Below are positions 26,240 to 34,829 of a stretch of DNA of 47,675 bases, piece after piece. Every line of letters begins with the position of its first letter. Positions within the stretch are counted from its first letter, which is position 1. Source of the DNA: Bacillota bacterium (GTDB taxonomy: Bacteria > Bacillota > Clostridia > Christensenellales > Pumilibacteraceae); NCBI GenBank assembly GCA_009777485.1, contig WRLT01000014.1:1-47675 (forward strand). Reading direction: 5' to 3'. The notes under the pieces are model-generated. The model was not told the DNA's origin and searched no databases. It saw nothing but the letters and a program-made list of their open reading frames with translations. Both the position numbers and the translations under genes were made by a program.

Positions 26240-27361
26240 ATGATAGACCCCCGCCTTGCAACGCTTGCACACAATTTAGTAAACTATTCCGTCGCCGCCA
26301 AAAAGGGCGACAGGGTGCTTATCGAGGCAAACGGCGTCGATGCCGTTTTTGTTGCCGCGCTGATAGAGGAGGTTTACCGCGCCGAAGCCTTGCCGTTTGT
26401 AGAAATATCCGACTCTAAAATTCAACGCGCCCTGCTAAACGGGCTTACCGAACCGCAAGTAAAGGATTTAGCGCGCTACGCGTGTATGCGCATGAACGAA
26501 ATGGACTGCTATATCGGCGTGCGCGGCGGCCAAAACATTTACGAAACCGCAGACGTTCCGTCCGATAAAACGCTGCTGTACGCCAAATTGTACGCGCACC
26601 CCGTTCACCATAATATCCGCGTAGCCAAAACGCGCTGGGTAATTTTGCGCTACCCCAACGAGTCCATGAGTCAGCTTGCGCAAATAAGCACTAAGCAGTT
26701 CGAGGATTTTTATTTTGATGTGTGCAATTTAGATTACGCCAAAATGGATAAGGCAATGGACGCGCTGATTTGCTTACTTGACAAAACCGATACGGTGCGC
26801 ATCACCGCGCAAAACACCGATATAACCTTTTCTATAAAGGGGATACCCAGCAAAAAATGCAGCGGCCACATGAATATCCCCGACGGCGAGGTGTATACCG
26901 CGCCCGTTAAAAACAGCGTAAACGGACGCATTACCTACAACGTGCCGTCCGTGCGCGAAGGGAAAAAGTTTGAAAATGTAGAGCTAACGTTTAAAAACGG
27001 CAAAATTATACAAGCGCAAGCAGGCGCACTTACCGAGCGGCTTAATCAAATATTAGATACCGACGAGGGCGCGCGCTACGTAGGCGAATTTGCTTTCGGC
27101 GTTAATCCCTTTATCACTAAGCCGATAGGCGATATTTTATTTGACGAAAAAATTGCGGGTTCTATCCACTTTACGCCTGGCAGCTGCTACGAAGATTCGG
27201 CAAATAACGGAAACACCTCCGCCGTGCACTGGGATTTAATTTTAATGCAAACGCCCGAATACGGCGGCGGCGAAATTTTTCTAGACGGCGTTTTGATACG
27301 CAAAGACGGAATGTTTGTACCCAAAGAACTAACATGCCTAAACCCCGAAAAGCTAAAGTAA
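26240..27361 (+). CDS. M29-family metallo-aminopeptidase (AmpS/PepS-like)
   Basis: The 373-residue protein is consistent with M29 aminopeptidases. The N-terminus RLATLAHNLVNYSVAAKKGDRVLIEA is typical. The C-terminal catalytic part has YVGEFAFGVNP (metal-binding Glu), SCYEDSANNGNTSAVHWDLIL (His and Asp ligands) and GGEIFLDGVLIRKDG. Family members are dinuclear metal enzymes releasing N-terminal residues from peptides in the cytoplasm. AGGAGAG lies before the ATG at 26240. The stop is immediately followed by copy 2 of the dispersed repeat. Confidence 0.9.
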   Translation: MIDPRLATLAHNLVNYSVAAKKGDRVLIEANGVDAVFVAALIEEVYRAEALPFVEISDSKIQRALLNGLTEPQVKDLARYACMRMNEMDCYIGVRGGQNIYETADVPSDKTLLYAKLYAHPVHHNIRVAKTRWVILRYPNESMSQLAQISTKQFEDFYFDVCNLDYAKMDKAMDALICLLDKTDTVRITAQNTDITFSIKGIPSKKCSGHMNIPDGEVYTAPVKNSVNGRITYNVPSVREGKKFENVELTFKNGKIIQAQAGALTERLNQILDTDEGARYVGEFAFGVNPFITKPIGDILFDEKIAGSIHFTPGSCYEDSANNGNTSAVHWDLILMQTPEYGGGEIFLDGVLIRKDGMFVPKELTCLNPEKLK

Positions 27362-27585
27362 TGGATAATATCGCTTTCAGCGAATGGATAATGGAAAATG
27401 GATAATGGAAAATGTCAGCTAACAATTTAAAATAAACACCTTAAAAAAATTCCCCCCTGTGTTGTACTCTGCGGAAAGCCATTAAAAAATTCCCCTCTTT
27501 GAGGGGTGGCAACGAAGTTGACGGGGTGGAAAGAAAAGCCTATCCCCCCAATCAGACGGGGTAGAAAGAAAATATAAAATGTAGA
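27361..27585 (+). repeat. Dispersed composite repeat, copy 2
   Basis: It has the same order of parts as copy 1: ATGGATAATGG/ATGGAAAATGG units, AATGTCAGCTAA, AAAAAATTCCCCCCTG, AAAAATTCCCCTC with CCCCTCTTTGAGGGG, GACGGGGTGGAAAGAAAA and CCTATCCCCCCAATCAGACG. It starts at the stop of the M29 gene and extends to about 66 bp before the next gene. No ORF is inside. Confidence 0.75.
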
Positions 27586-27651
27586 AAGAAAAATAAAACA
27601 AACAAAAACATAAAAGAAGAACTGCCGTTTTAAGCCCAAAAAGGAGAGGGT

Positions 27652-28332
27652 ATGAGTAATATAGAAGAAGAAAAAACCGTTTCTGCCGAAACCGCAGAGC
27701 CTGCCGCCGAGCCTGCCGCTGAGGAAACTATTTCAGAACAGCCTGCCGTAGAACCTGCCGAAACCGCAGAACAGCCTACCGCCGAGCCTGTCGCAAAAAC
27801 CGCCGAGCCAAAGGCACTTACGCCTGTCGAGGTAGAGCTAAAAGTAGACGCGCCGACGGTTACCGCGTTTTTGCGCCGCCGCATGCTGCAACGCATTTGG
27901 ATTCCTTTAGCCGTACTTGCAGGGATATGTATTTTTATCGGCGGTATGCTGTGCGGCATGATAGACGAACTGGCTATCGGCTTAACGCTTATCGGGGCAG
28001 GCGTAATCATATCGCCCGCCACGCTAGGGTTTAGTTTACTTATGGTACAGTTCCGCGCCGCCAAATTACCGGAGGTTACATCTAACAAAACCGTGCGGCT
28101 AACCTACGGCGAGAATATTTCGGGCGTAGAAAAAGCAGACGGCACAGCCGACAAAAAAGTATCCTACACATGGGACAGCATTATTAAAGCAGCAGAAACC
28201 AAACAGTACTTTTATCTATACGTTAATTCCGCCGCCGCCCTAATCGCACCCAAAAACGGCTTTATACAAGGCACGCCCGAAGACCTCCGCACCCTAATCG
28301 CCCAAAAACTCCCCGATAAAACTTCGCAATAA
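27652..28332 (+). CDS. YcxB-like membrane protein with a Pro/Ala/Glu-rich N-terminus
   Basis: The 226-residue protein begins with about 55 residues of Ala/Glu/Pro repeats (AETAEPAAEPAAEE pattern), likely disordered. Two hydrophobic helices follow (about residues 84-125). The C-terminal part, SIIKAAETKQYFYLYVNSAA followed by ALIAPKNGF and EDLRTLIAQKL, matches the YcxB-like pattern seen in Firmicute membrane proteins. AGGAGAGGG is 5 bp before the ATG. Function is unknown. It follows dispersed repeat copy 2, which may carry its promoter region. Confidence 0.7.
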   Translation: MSNIEEEKTVSAETAEPAAEPAAEETISEQPAVEPAETAEQPTAEPVAKTAEPKALTPVEVELKVDAPTVTAFLRRRMLQRIWIPLAVLAGICIFIGGMLCGMIDELAIGLTLIGAGVIISPATLGFSLLMVQFRAAKLPEVTSNKTVRLTYGENISGVEKADGTADKKVSYTWDSIIKAAETKQYFYLYVNSAAALIAPKNGFIQGTPEDLRTLIAQKLPDKTSQ

Positions 28333-28346
28333 CCGCTAAAAATCAC

Positions 28347-28376
28347 TTGCATTTTTTTAAACGCCTATGTTACTAT
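28347..28376 (+). promoter_or_regulatory. Promoter of gap
   Basis: TTGCAT (28347-28352), an 18-bp spacer and TACTAT (28371-28376), followed by a T-rich leader and TTGGAGG before the gap ATG. Confidence 0.55.
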
Positions 28377-28403
28377 GTATAGGCAATCCTTTTGCACAAA
28401 TAA

Positions 28404-29456
<1,053 letters not shown>

Positions 29457-29481
29457 TTTTCAATACACTTGTATAGTACAA

Positions 29482-29516
29482 AACGGACTGTCTTTTTTAG
29501 ACAGTCCGTTTTTTTA
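29482..29516 (+). terminator. Rho-independent terminator of gap
   Basis: 12-bp perfect stem AACGGACTGTCT / AGACAGTCCGTT with a 5-nt T loop, followed by a run of T. Confidence 0.92.
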
Positions 29517-29522
29517 TCCGAA

Positions 29523-29553
29523 ATTCTCCATTCTCCATTCTCCATTCTCCATT
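29523..29553 (-). repeat. (ATGGAGA)n short tandem repeat
   Basis: Four ATTCTCC units on the plus strand (ATGGAGA family on minus) lie directly downstream of the small minus-strand gene. It is the same short unit as at 6157-6174, 17670-17721 and 24305-24323. Confidence 0.65.
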
Positions 29554-29556
29554 AAT

Positions 29557-29835
29557 TTAAAGTTGTACAAACGCTATAATCAAGCAAATAATTGCCGCGC
29601 CGTTTATGGCTATCGAAACAATCCCGATTTTAGACGCGGTATTAAATACCGAAAAGATAGAGGTTATCAGCGTAGAAATCGCCGCGATAATCAACAGCGG
29701 CAAAAACGCTACTTTTAACAGCGCGTCCGAAACCATAGCATATACTATACAAGACGTCAACGCCGCGCTAAAAGAAAACACGGCCAACAATAACGAAATT
29801 ATACCCATAAACCTACGGTACTTAACGGCTTCCAT
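29557..29835 (-). CDS. Small three-helix membrane protein
   Basis: The start is taken at ATG 29835 (MEAVKYRRFMGIISLLLAV). A longer reading from 29853 would include the -10 box and is rejected. The 92-residue product has three hydrophobic helices covering almost its whole length: residues ~10-33, ~40-62 and ~68-90. No family is recognised. It has no ribosome binding site and is preceded at six bases by TATACT, so it appears to be a leaderless transcript. The antisense plus-strand frame over this region is not considered coding. Confidence 0.7.
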   Translation of the reverse strand: MEAVKYRRFMGIISLLLAVFSFSAALTSCIVYAMVSDALLKVAFLPLLIIAAISTLITSIFSVFNTASKIGIVSIAINGAAIICLIIAFVQL

Positions 29836-29841
29836 ACTTTC

Positions 29842-29870
29842 AGTATACCACACCTCAAAAATAAAGTCTA
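29842..29870 (-). promoter_or_regulatory. Leaderless promoter of the small membrane gene
   Basis: On the minus strand: TAGACT (29870-29865), a 17-bp spacer, TATACT (29847-29842), then GAAAGT and the ATG at 29835. Confidence 0.7.
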
Positions 29871-29889
29871 ATACTTAAAATACGCCAAA

Positions 29890-30029
29890 TAAAAAATTCC
29901 CCTCTTGTAGGCGCGACGCGGCGGCTATTAAATAAGTGGCAATAGAAAAATTCCCCTCTTGAGGGGTGGCTGCCGACAGGCAGACGGGGTGGAAAGAAAA
30001 CCCCATACCCCCTCAGACGGGGTGGAAAG
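29890..30029 (+). repeat. Dispersed composite repeat, copy 3 (short)
   Basis: AAAAATTCCCCTCTTGTAGG, then AAAAATTCCCCTCTTGAGGG, followed by GCAGACGGGGTGGAAAG and CAGACGGGGTGGAAAG. It lacks the ATGGAGAATGG array. It directly abuts the promoter of the next gene. Confidence 0.7.
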
Positions 30030-30032
30030 TAC

Positions 30033-30062
30033 TTGACACAGCCTTTATAAGTATGCTACCAT
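30033..30062 (+). promoter_or_regulatory. Promoter at the edge of repeat copy 3
   Basis: TTGACA (30033-30038) is clear. The -10 is uncertain: TACCAT (30057-30062) at 18 bp is the best-spaced option. Confidence 0.45.
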
Positions 30063-30107
30063 AAGATTATCCTACCAAAGGAAACACTTCCCAAGAGAGA
30101 ACGCTGT

Positions 30108-30482
30108 ATGAAACTGCAAAATATTATCGATATGTATACGCACGACGTCTTTAAAAAAGACGGAAAATCTTCCGCCGCGCAAAAAGAGTTTTTAAAGCAT
30201 ATCCCCGCTAGAATTTTACAGCTAGAAGCCGACCATACCAAGCGCAACAAAAGCGGCGTAACAAAAGGCGAGGCGGTATATAAGTTTGAGGTTAATCCTA
30301 TTTCAAAATATGTTACGATAGAATATTTTGAGCATCGCGACCAAGGCAAGCCCACAATGGCGCTGTACGTAAGCCACACCACACCCGCCTTAAAAATTAT
30401 CGGCGCAAAGCTGCAAAAAAAGTTTTTTATGCAGTTTACCTATCAAAACGGTACGGTAACGCAAGAATTAAAATTTGAGTAA
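30108..30482 (+). CDS. Hypothetical 124-residue protein
   Basis: It is a soluble small protein with no signal peptide. The N-terminal half is helical and basic (FKKDGKSSAAQKEFLKHIPARI). The C-terminal half looks like beta strands (AVYKFEVNPISKYVTIEYFEH; KKFFMQFTYQNGTVTQELKF). The ribosome binding site is AGAGAG upstream of the ATG at 30108. Dispersed repeat copy 3 lies upstream and a 124-bp inverted repeat lies downstream. Not recognised. Confidence 0.6.
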   Translation: MKLQNIIDMYTHDVFKKDGKSSAAQKEFLKHIPARILQLEADHTKRNKSGVTKGEAVYKFEVNPISKYVTIEYFEHRDQGKPTMALYVSHTTPALKIIGAKLQKKFFMQFTYQNGTVTQELKFE

Positions 30483-30486
30483 CATA

Positions 30487-30610
30487 CTAGGAAAGAAGTC
30501 ATCGTCGGATTGCCGCTACGCTTGCCTTGCCGCCTCAATCGAGTATTAGGTATACACTCAATCGGCGGCGCGGCAACTGTTGCGGCACTGCGACGCGACT
30601 TCTTTCCTAG
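30487..30610. repeat. 124-bp imperfect inverted repeat (large hairpin)
   Basis: The outer arms CTAGGAAAGAAGTC and GACTTCTTTCCTAG are perfect 14-bp complements. Inside, CGTCG/CGACG, TGCCGC/GCGGCA and GCCGCC/GGCGGC continue the stem with small mismatches around a central AGTATTAGGTATACACT. No U tract follows, so it is not a typical terminator. It could be a MITE-like element or a structured RNA. Confidence 0.7.
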
Positions 30611-30671
30611 GAAAAATTATACGGCGGCAAAAGCCGACTGCATTTAAAAGGAGTTAAAAAAGGTTTTATAT

Positions 30672-31139
30672 ATGATTTGTTCAGAATGCGGCTATACGAT
30701 GGCAAACGGTGCGTACAAATGCCTCTGCTGCGGAAACATAATTAAATCGCTTAGGATATTATCCGAAGAAGAACAAAAAAACCGCCAAGAAAACGGCGGG
30801 GACGATTGTAAAATTATCGACCCCAAAAACGTATTTTTAGGGCGCGCTGCGCAGCGGCGCGGCGGCGGCGTATTTGACAACCTATTCGGCGGTTCGATTT
30901 TCGGCGGTTCTATGTTTGGCGGCGGTTCGATTTTCGGTTCGCTGTCGGGCGTGTTAGACCAAGTTTTCGGCGGAATATTCGGGCATGGCCTGCACGAACA
31001 CGCTTTCGACGACGAGCCCGAAGAACCCGAAGAACCGCAAGAATCTCCCAAAAGCATACCCAAAACCCACATCATTCACGAAGTAGAGTATTACGAATCC
31101 TGCGAGCCCGACAAAAAAAACAACAAAAAAAAGAAGTAG
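30672..31139 (+). CDS. Zinc-ribbon, Gly-rich, acidic small protein
   Basis: The 155-residue protein has an N-terminal zinc ribbon, CSECGYTMANGAYKCLCCG (CxxC-x11-CxxC). A Gly/Phe/Ser-rich middle follows (FGGSIFGGSMFGGGSIFGS pattern), then an acidic EPEEPEEP stretch and a Lys-rich end (KKNNKKKK). There is no membrane helix. The Gly-rich part is low-complexity and likely disordered. AAAGGAG lies upstream. Its 3' end is 6 bp from a convergent small gene. Function is unknown. Confidence 0.65.
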   Translation: MICSECGYTMANGAYKCLCCGNIIKSLRILSEEEQKNRQENGGDDCKIIDPKNVFLGRAAQRRGGGVFDNLFGGSIFGGSMFGGGSIFGSLSGVLDQVFGGIFGHGLHEHAFDDEPEEPEEPQESPKSIPKTHIIHEVEYYESCEPDKKNNKKKK

Positions 31140-31145
31140 AGCGAC

Positions 31146-31358
31146 CTAAAACGTTGTATTATTTTTAATGCTTTTATTTGAAGTTTTCGCGCCGCTTTTT
31201 TCAAACGCGTTATAATCGGATACGGTTAAAAGCACCGTTCCTACCAAAATAAAAAAATCGGATAAAATTTGCAACTCCTCAGGCGGGGTTTCTTTTGCTA
31301 TTTGTAAGCCTGCGGCGGTTGCCAGCAGCACCAGTTTTTCGCCGCTTAATGCTTTCAT
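31146..31358 (-). CDS. Small DUF6774-like protein
   Basis: The core EKLVLLATAAGLQIAKETPPEELQILSDFFILVGTVLLTVS matches the short DUF6774-type pattern common in Clostridia (two hydrophobic helices joined by a TxEE turn). I choose the ATG at 31358 (70 residues); a longer start at 31385 would extend across the TATAAT at 31371-31376. There is no Shine-Dalgarno sequence, and the -10 box is only 12 bases away, so the leader would be very short. It is convergent with the zinc-ribbon gene. Function is unknown. Confidence 0.65.
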   Translation of the reverse strand: MKALSGEKLVLLATAAGLQIAKETPPEELQILSDFFILVGTVLLTVSDYNAFEKSGAKTSNKSIKNNTTF

Positions 31359-31427
31359 GCTACTGTATATATTATACGCTTGCATTAAACGTGCTAATCC
31401 GCACGGTTAATTTTTGCAGAAAAAGGC

Positions 31428-31456
31428 TTGTTTGACGGTTTCTTTTGTGTTATACT
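31428..31456 (+). promoter_or_regulatory. Promoter of the V-type ATPase operon
   Basis: TATACT (31451-31456) with TTGTTT (31428-31433) at 17 bp. A better -35 word, TTGACG at 31432, would be only 13 bp away. The predicted leader is about 70 nt and contains a hairpin. Confidence 0.55.
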
Positions 31457-31466
31457 AATAGGAAAG

Positions 31467-31506
31467 CCTTGTATAATAACTTTTGCTTATTGTTCATTAT
31501 ACAGGG
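31467..31506 (+). promoter_or_regulatory. Hairpin in the V-ATPase leader, possible attenuator
   Basis: CCTTGTATAATAAC pairs with GTTCATTATACAGGG (one mismatch and one wobble pair), followed by TTTTAATAA. It lies between the promoter and the first gene of the operon. Confidence 0.5.
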
Positions 31507-31533
31507 TTTTAATAAGGGAAGTACCCAAGCTAG

Positions 31534-31839
31534 ATGTTTAACGAAATTATCCATTCGATAATCGAGGCCGAAAAAAAAGCGGAAGAAATTTCCGCACAAG
31601 CGCAGGCAGATTGTGCCGCGATACTTTCTGCTGCCGAAACAGCTGCGGCAGAACTTTTACGTGCGGCAGCGGAAAACGCAAAAAACATCACTAAGCAAGG
31701 TAAGCAGCAAGCGGCATCGGTTGCAGAGGACAAGCAAGAAAAAACTAAATCGCAAAACGCAGCCGCAAACGAGAAAAACATAGAAAAAGCAATCAAAGCA
31801 ATAACGGACGGGTTTATACAAAAGTATGGCAATAGTTAA
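31534..31839 (+). CDS. ntpF: V-type ATPase subunit G/H (peripheral stalk)
   Basis: The 101-residue, Ala/Glu/Lys-rich protein is one long predicted coiled coil (EAEKKAEEISAQAQADCAAI). It is the size and position of NtpF/AtpH, the small peripheral stalk subunit that opens V-type operons. It pairs with subunit E to tether the catalytic head to subunit I. Only a weak ribosome binding site (AGGGAAG) precedes the ATG. The 3' end overlaps the start of the I gene by 14 bp. Confidence 0.85.
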   Translation: MFNEIIHSIIEAEKKAEEISAQAQADCAAILSAAETAAAELLRAAAENAKNITKQGKQQAASVAEDKQEKTKSQNAAANEKNIEKAIKAITDGFIQKYGNS

Positions 31840-33754
31840 AATGAAAAAGCTGTCGCTTATCGGATTAGAGAGCGAGCGCGCTAAAATTTTAAACGTCCTT
31901 TCCGCACTGGGCACGGTAGAGCTGAAGGATACGGGCGAAATCAACCAAACCAGACGCGAAGTAAACCAAACGCAAAAGGATATTTTGCTTGCAAAAATGA
32001 ACCGCCTTGAATTGTTTTTTGATTTTGTGAAACAAGCTAAGTCGCCGCGCGCGCCCGAATTTAAGCACGAACAGCTTATTAGCGCGCCCGAATCCGAAAA
32101 CAGATTGCTAATCGAGGTGGATAAAAGCCAAAACATACAAGCTAAAATCAACGCCTTAGACGCACGCATATCAAACCTTTCGGCTGAAATTGTTCAGCTT
32201 GCCCCGTACTGCGTTTCAAACACTCCGCTAAACGCAGCCCGCGATACCCGTTACACCGCAAGCTTACTGGGCGTTGTAAATAATGTAGATTTAAAATCAC
32301 TGCAAGCCTTGCAGCGCACCTATACAAAAGCGGAAATTGTTTTTAAAGAGTTCCAAAAAAACGGCTATGTACTTTTTGCGGTTTGCTTACACTCCGATAA
32401 AGAAACGCTTTCTGCCGCACTGGGCGCATTAGGCTTTGCGCCTTGCGCGTTTAGCTATTCAGTAACGGCGCAAGAAGTAACGCGTAAGCTACAAGCCGAG
32501 ATTGAAGCACTGCAAGCCGAGCGCGCCGAACTGGTTAGCGAGGGTGCGGCTTTAAGCGCGTTTACAGACGAGGTTAAACTATTATACGATTACTATAACA
32601 TCGAGCACCAAAAGGAAAGCGGCAACGGTTCTATCAGCAAAACAGAGCAAACCTTCTTTTTAGAGGCGTGGCTGCCCGCCGAACAGGAAACACAAGTACA
32701 CGAAGCGGTAAACCATACGCTTAGCGTTTCGGAAATAGTTTTTTCTAAACCCGCAAAATCCGAAGAGCCGCCCGTTTTAGTAAAAAGCAATAAATTCGGC
32801 GAGCCTTTCAGCATGATTACCGATATGTACGGAAAGCCGAGCTACCGCGAAAAAGACCCTAACACGGTGTTAGGAATTTTTTATTTTATTTTCTTTGGTC
32901 TGTTGTTAGCCGACGTAGGCTACGGACTGGTTATAACGTTGGTTTCACTTATCGTACTACTGGCGGTTAAACCCAAAAAAGAAACCGCTAAGCTATTTAA
33001 AATATTTTTATTCGGCGGCATAAGCTGTATAATTTGGGGCGTGCTGTTCGGCAGTTGGTTTATGGTACAATCCTCCGCGCCGCTATTGCGTCCTCTTTGG
33101 TTTGACCCGATGGAAAACTCTATGGATATGATTGTGCTGACGCTGTTTTTCGGCATGCTGCACATCATGGCAGGTTTTGCTATGCGCGCGTACAACAAAA
33201 TCAGCAAGCGCAGAGTGCTAGACGCAGTGCTAGACGACTTTACGTGGATAGGGGTATTTATAGGCGTAATGCTGGCAATAGCGGGCATGGGCGTGGTGCG
33301 CTTTATTCCCGCTAACCCTATACTCACGCAAATCGGTTGGTATACCGCACTGGGCTTTTTGGCAGTACTGGTGTTTACGGGAGGCAGGCGCAATAAAAAA
33401 ATCGCGGCAAAGGTGTTTGGCGGTGCAGGCAATTTATACGCGGCAGTCAATTTATTTTCGGACGTTTTAAGCTATTTAAGGCTTTTCGGCTTAGCACTGG
33501 CAGGTACGGTTTTAGGGCAGGTCTTTAACACACTGGGGCTTTCCTTTATGTCGGGCAGCGTGTTCGGCTATATCATGGGCGGCATCGTACTGCTGATAGG
33601 GCACACCTTTAATCTTGCGCTGAATTTGCTGGGGATTTATATCCATAACAGCCGATTACAGCTTATAGAATTCTTTTCAAAGTTTTACACCGGAGAGGGC
33701 AAAGCGTTTAAAGCCTTTGCGGGAGAAACAAAATATATAACCCTAAAAAAATAA
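31826..33754 (+). CDS. ntpI: V-type ATPase subunit I (membrane stator, a-subunit homologue)
   Basis: The 642-residue protein has a soluble N-terminal half with coiled coils (about residues 1-330) and a C-terminal membrane half with about seven or eight helices. The conserved SYLRLFGLALAGTVLGQVFN near residue 550 carries the Arg that faces the K-ring glutamate during ion transfer. The end, LGIYIHNSRLQLIEFFSKFYTGEGKAF, is typical. The start MAIVKMKKLSLIGLES is the usual family N-terminus and overlaps the previous gene. Confidence 0.95.
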   Translation: MAIVKMKKLSLIGLESERAKILNVLSALGTVELKDTGEINQTRREVNQTQKDILLAKMNRLELFFDFVKQAKSPRAPEFKHEQLISAPESENRLLIEVDKSQNIQAKINALDARISNLSAEIVQLAPYCVSNTPLNAARDTRYTASLLGVVNNVDLKSLQALQRTYTKAEIVFKEFQKNGYVLFAVCLHSDKETLSAALGALGFAPCAFSYSVTAQEVTRKLQAEIEALQAERAELVSEGAALSAFTDEVKLLYDYYNIEHQKESGNGSISKTEQTFFLEAWLPAEQETQVHEAVNHTLSVSEIVFSKPAKSEEPPVLVKSNKFGEPFSMITDMYGKPSYREKDPNTVLGIFYFIFFGLLLADVGYGLVITLVSLIVLLAVKPKKETAKLFKIFLFGGISCIIWGVLFGSWFMVQSSAPLLRPLWFDPMENSMDMIVLTLFFGMLHIMAGFAMRAYNKISKRRVLDAVLDDFTWIGVFIGVMLAIAGMGVVRFIPANPILTQIGWYTALGFLAVLVFTGGRRNKKIAAKVFGGAGNLYAAVNLFSDVLSYLRLFGLALAGTVLGQVFNTLGLSFMSGSVFGYIMGGIVLLIGHTFNLALNLLGIYIHNSRLQLIEFFSKFYTGEGKAFKAFAGETKYITLKK

Positions 33755-33775
33755 AAAAACAAAGGAGTTAAAATT

Positions 33776-34237
33776 ATGTTTGAAATGGGTCATGTGCTTG
33801 CTATATTAGGCGCAGGTCTGGCGGTTATTCTGCCGGGGATAGGTTCGGCGTATGCCGTTGCTAAGGCGGGGCAGACAACGGCGGGGCTTACCTCCGAAAA
33901 GCCTAAACTATTTATCAGAGCATTCTTTTTGCATATTTTTCCGGCAACAAACGGGATATACGGATTTGTAGCGGGCTTTTTAATTTTGCAAAACATATGG
34001 TCGGGCGGCGCACTGGTAGAAATGACGCTGACGCACGGACTGGGGCTGCTGTTAGCCGCGCTGCCGATTGCGATAGTGGGCTGCTTAGGCGCGTTTGCGC
34101 AAGGCAGAGTTTCTAGGGCAAGCATCCAAATGCTGGGTAAACAGCCCGATTCGTTCGGAAAAGGCCTTATGCTTACGGGTATCGTAGAAATGTACTGTAT
34201 CCTTGCGCTGGTTATCACCATCTTTTTAATCGGTTAA
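33776..34237 (+). CDS. ntpK: V-type ATPase subunit K (rotor ring proteolipid)
   Basis: The 153-residue, four-helix proteolipid is a fused double hairpin. The single ion-carrying acid is Glu138 in GIVEMYCILALV. Other ligand-equivalent positions are Thr58 and Asn59 in FPATNGIYG and Gln109 in GAFAQGRV. In the Enterococcus hirae Na+ enzyme the 58/59 equivalents are Thr-Gln, so Asn59 is a conservative change. A Na+-type site is possible but not proven. AAAGGAG lies before the ATG. Confidence 0.95.
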   Translation: MFEMGHVLAILGAGLAVILPGIGSAYAVAKAGQTTAGLTSEKPKLFIRAFFLHIFPATNGIYGFVAGFLILQNIWSGGALVEMTLTHGLGLLLAALPIAIVGCLGAFAQGRVSRASIQMLGKQPDSFGKGLMLTGIVEMYCILALVITIFLIG

Positions 34238-34258
34238 GCCTTAAACGGAAAAAAATAT

Positions 34259-34825
34259 ATGAGCGGAAAAGAACAAATTATACAAAGCATTTTATCCGAT
34301 GCGCAAGAAAACGCAGAAAAGCTTTTAATTGCCGCACGGCAAAAAGCGGACGAACTAACTGCCCGCGCCGAAACACAAGCGGCGCAGCTTTTAGCCGATG
34401 CCCGTCAGCAAAACAAAAATTTGCTTGCCCAAGCCGTACAGCGCGCCGAACAAGCTGCGCGTTTAGAGCGCGGCAAAAGCCTCCTTGCTGCCAAAAGACA
34501 CCTACTTTTACGCTGCTTTTCCTCCGCGCTTGAAAAGCTTTCGGCCTTGCCGCAAAAGGAGTATCTTGCACTGATTGCAAGCCTTTTACGGCACGCGCAA
34601 AACGGCGATACGGTAGTGATTGCTAAAAAGGACGCAAATCAGATAACGCAAGCATTTTTAGACAAGCACGCTGCGCACAAGCTGCATTTAAGTAAAGAAT
34701 TCGGAGATTTCACAGCGGGCATACGGCTTATTAACCCTAACTACGAGCAAAACCTAAGCTTCGAATTTTTACTGGAATACCTGCGCGAGGAGTTAGAACC
34801 CACGCTTGCAGGCATCTTATTTTAA
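34259..34825 (+). CDS. ntpE: V-type ATPase subunit E (peripheral stalk)
   Basis: The 188-residue protein has an N-terminal coiled coil (about 1-90, rich in Ala, Glu and Gln) and a C-terminal globular part with FGDFTAGIRLINPNYEQNLSFEFLLEYLREEL, characteristic of E subunits. It pairs with the small NtpF subunit in the stator stalk. It starts 21 bp after the K gene with an A-rich leader and only a weak GGAAAA ribosome site. Confidence 0.9.
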   Translation: MSGKEQIIQSILSDAQENAEKLLIAARQKADELTARAETQAAQLLADARQQNKNLLAQAVQRAEQAARLERGKSLLAAKRHLLLRCFSSALEKLSALPQKEYLALIASLLRHAQNGDTVVIAKKDANQITQAFLDKHAAHKLHLSKEFGDFTAGIRLINPNYEQNLSFEFLLEYLREELEPTLAGILF

Positions 34826-34829
34826 AATC

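Noticed and set aside
29606..29878. A 90-codon plus-strand frame opposite the small membrane gene
   Set aside because: The minus-strand frame has clear membrane helices and a promoter; the plus-strand frame has neither a ribosome site nor protein-like features.
31432..31437. TTGACG as -35 of the V-ATPase promoter
   Set aside because: It is only 13 bp from the TATACT box; TTGTTT at 17 bp was preferred although it is a weaker word.
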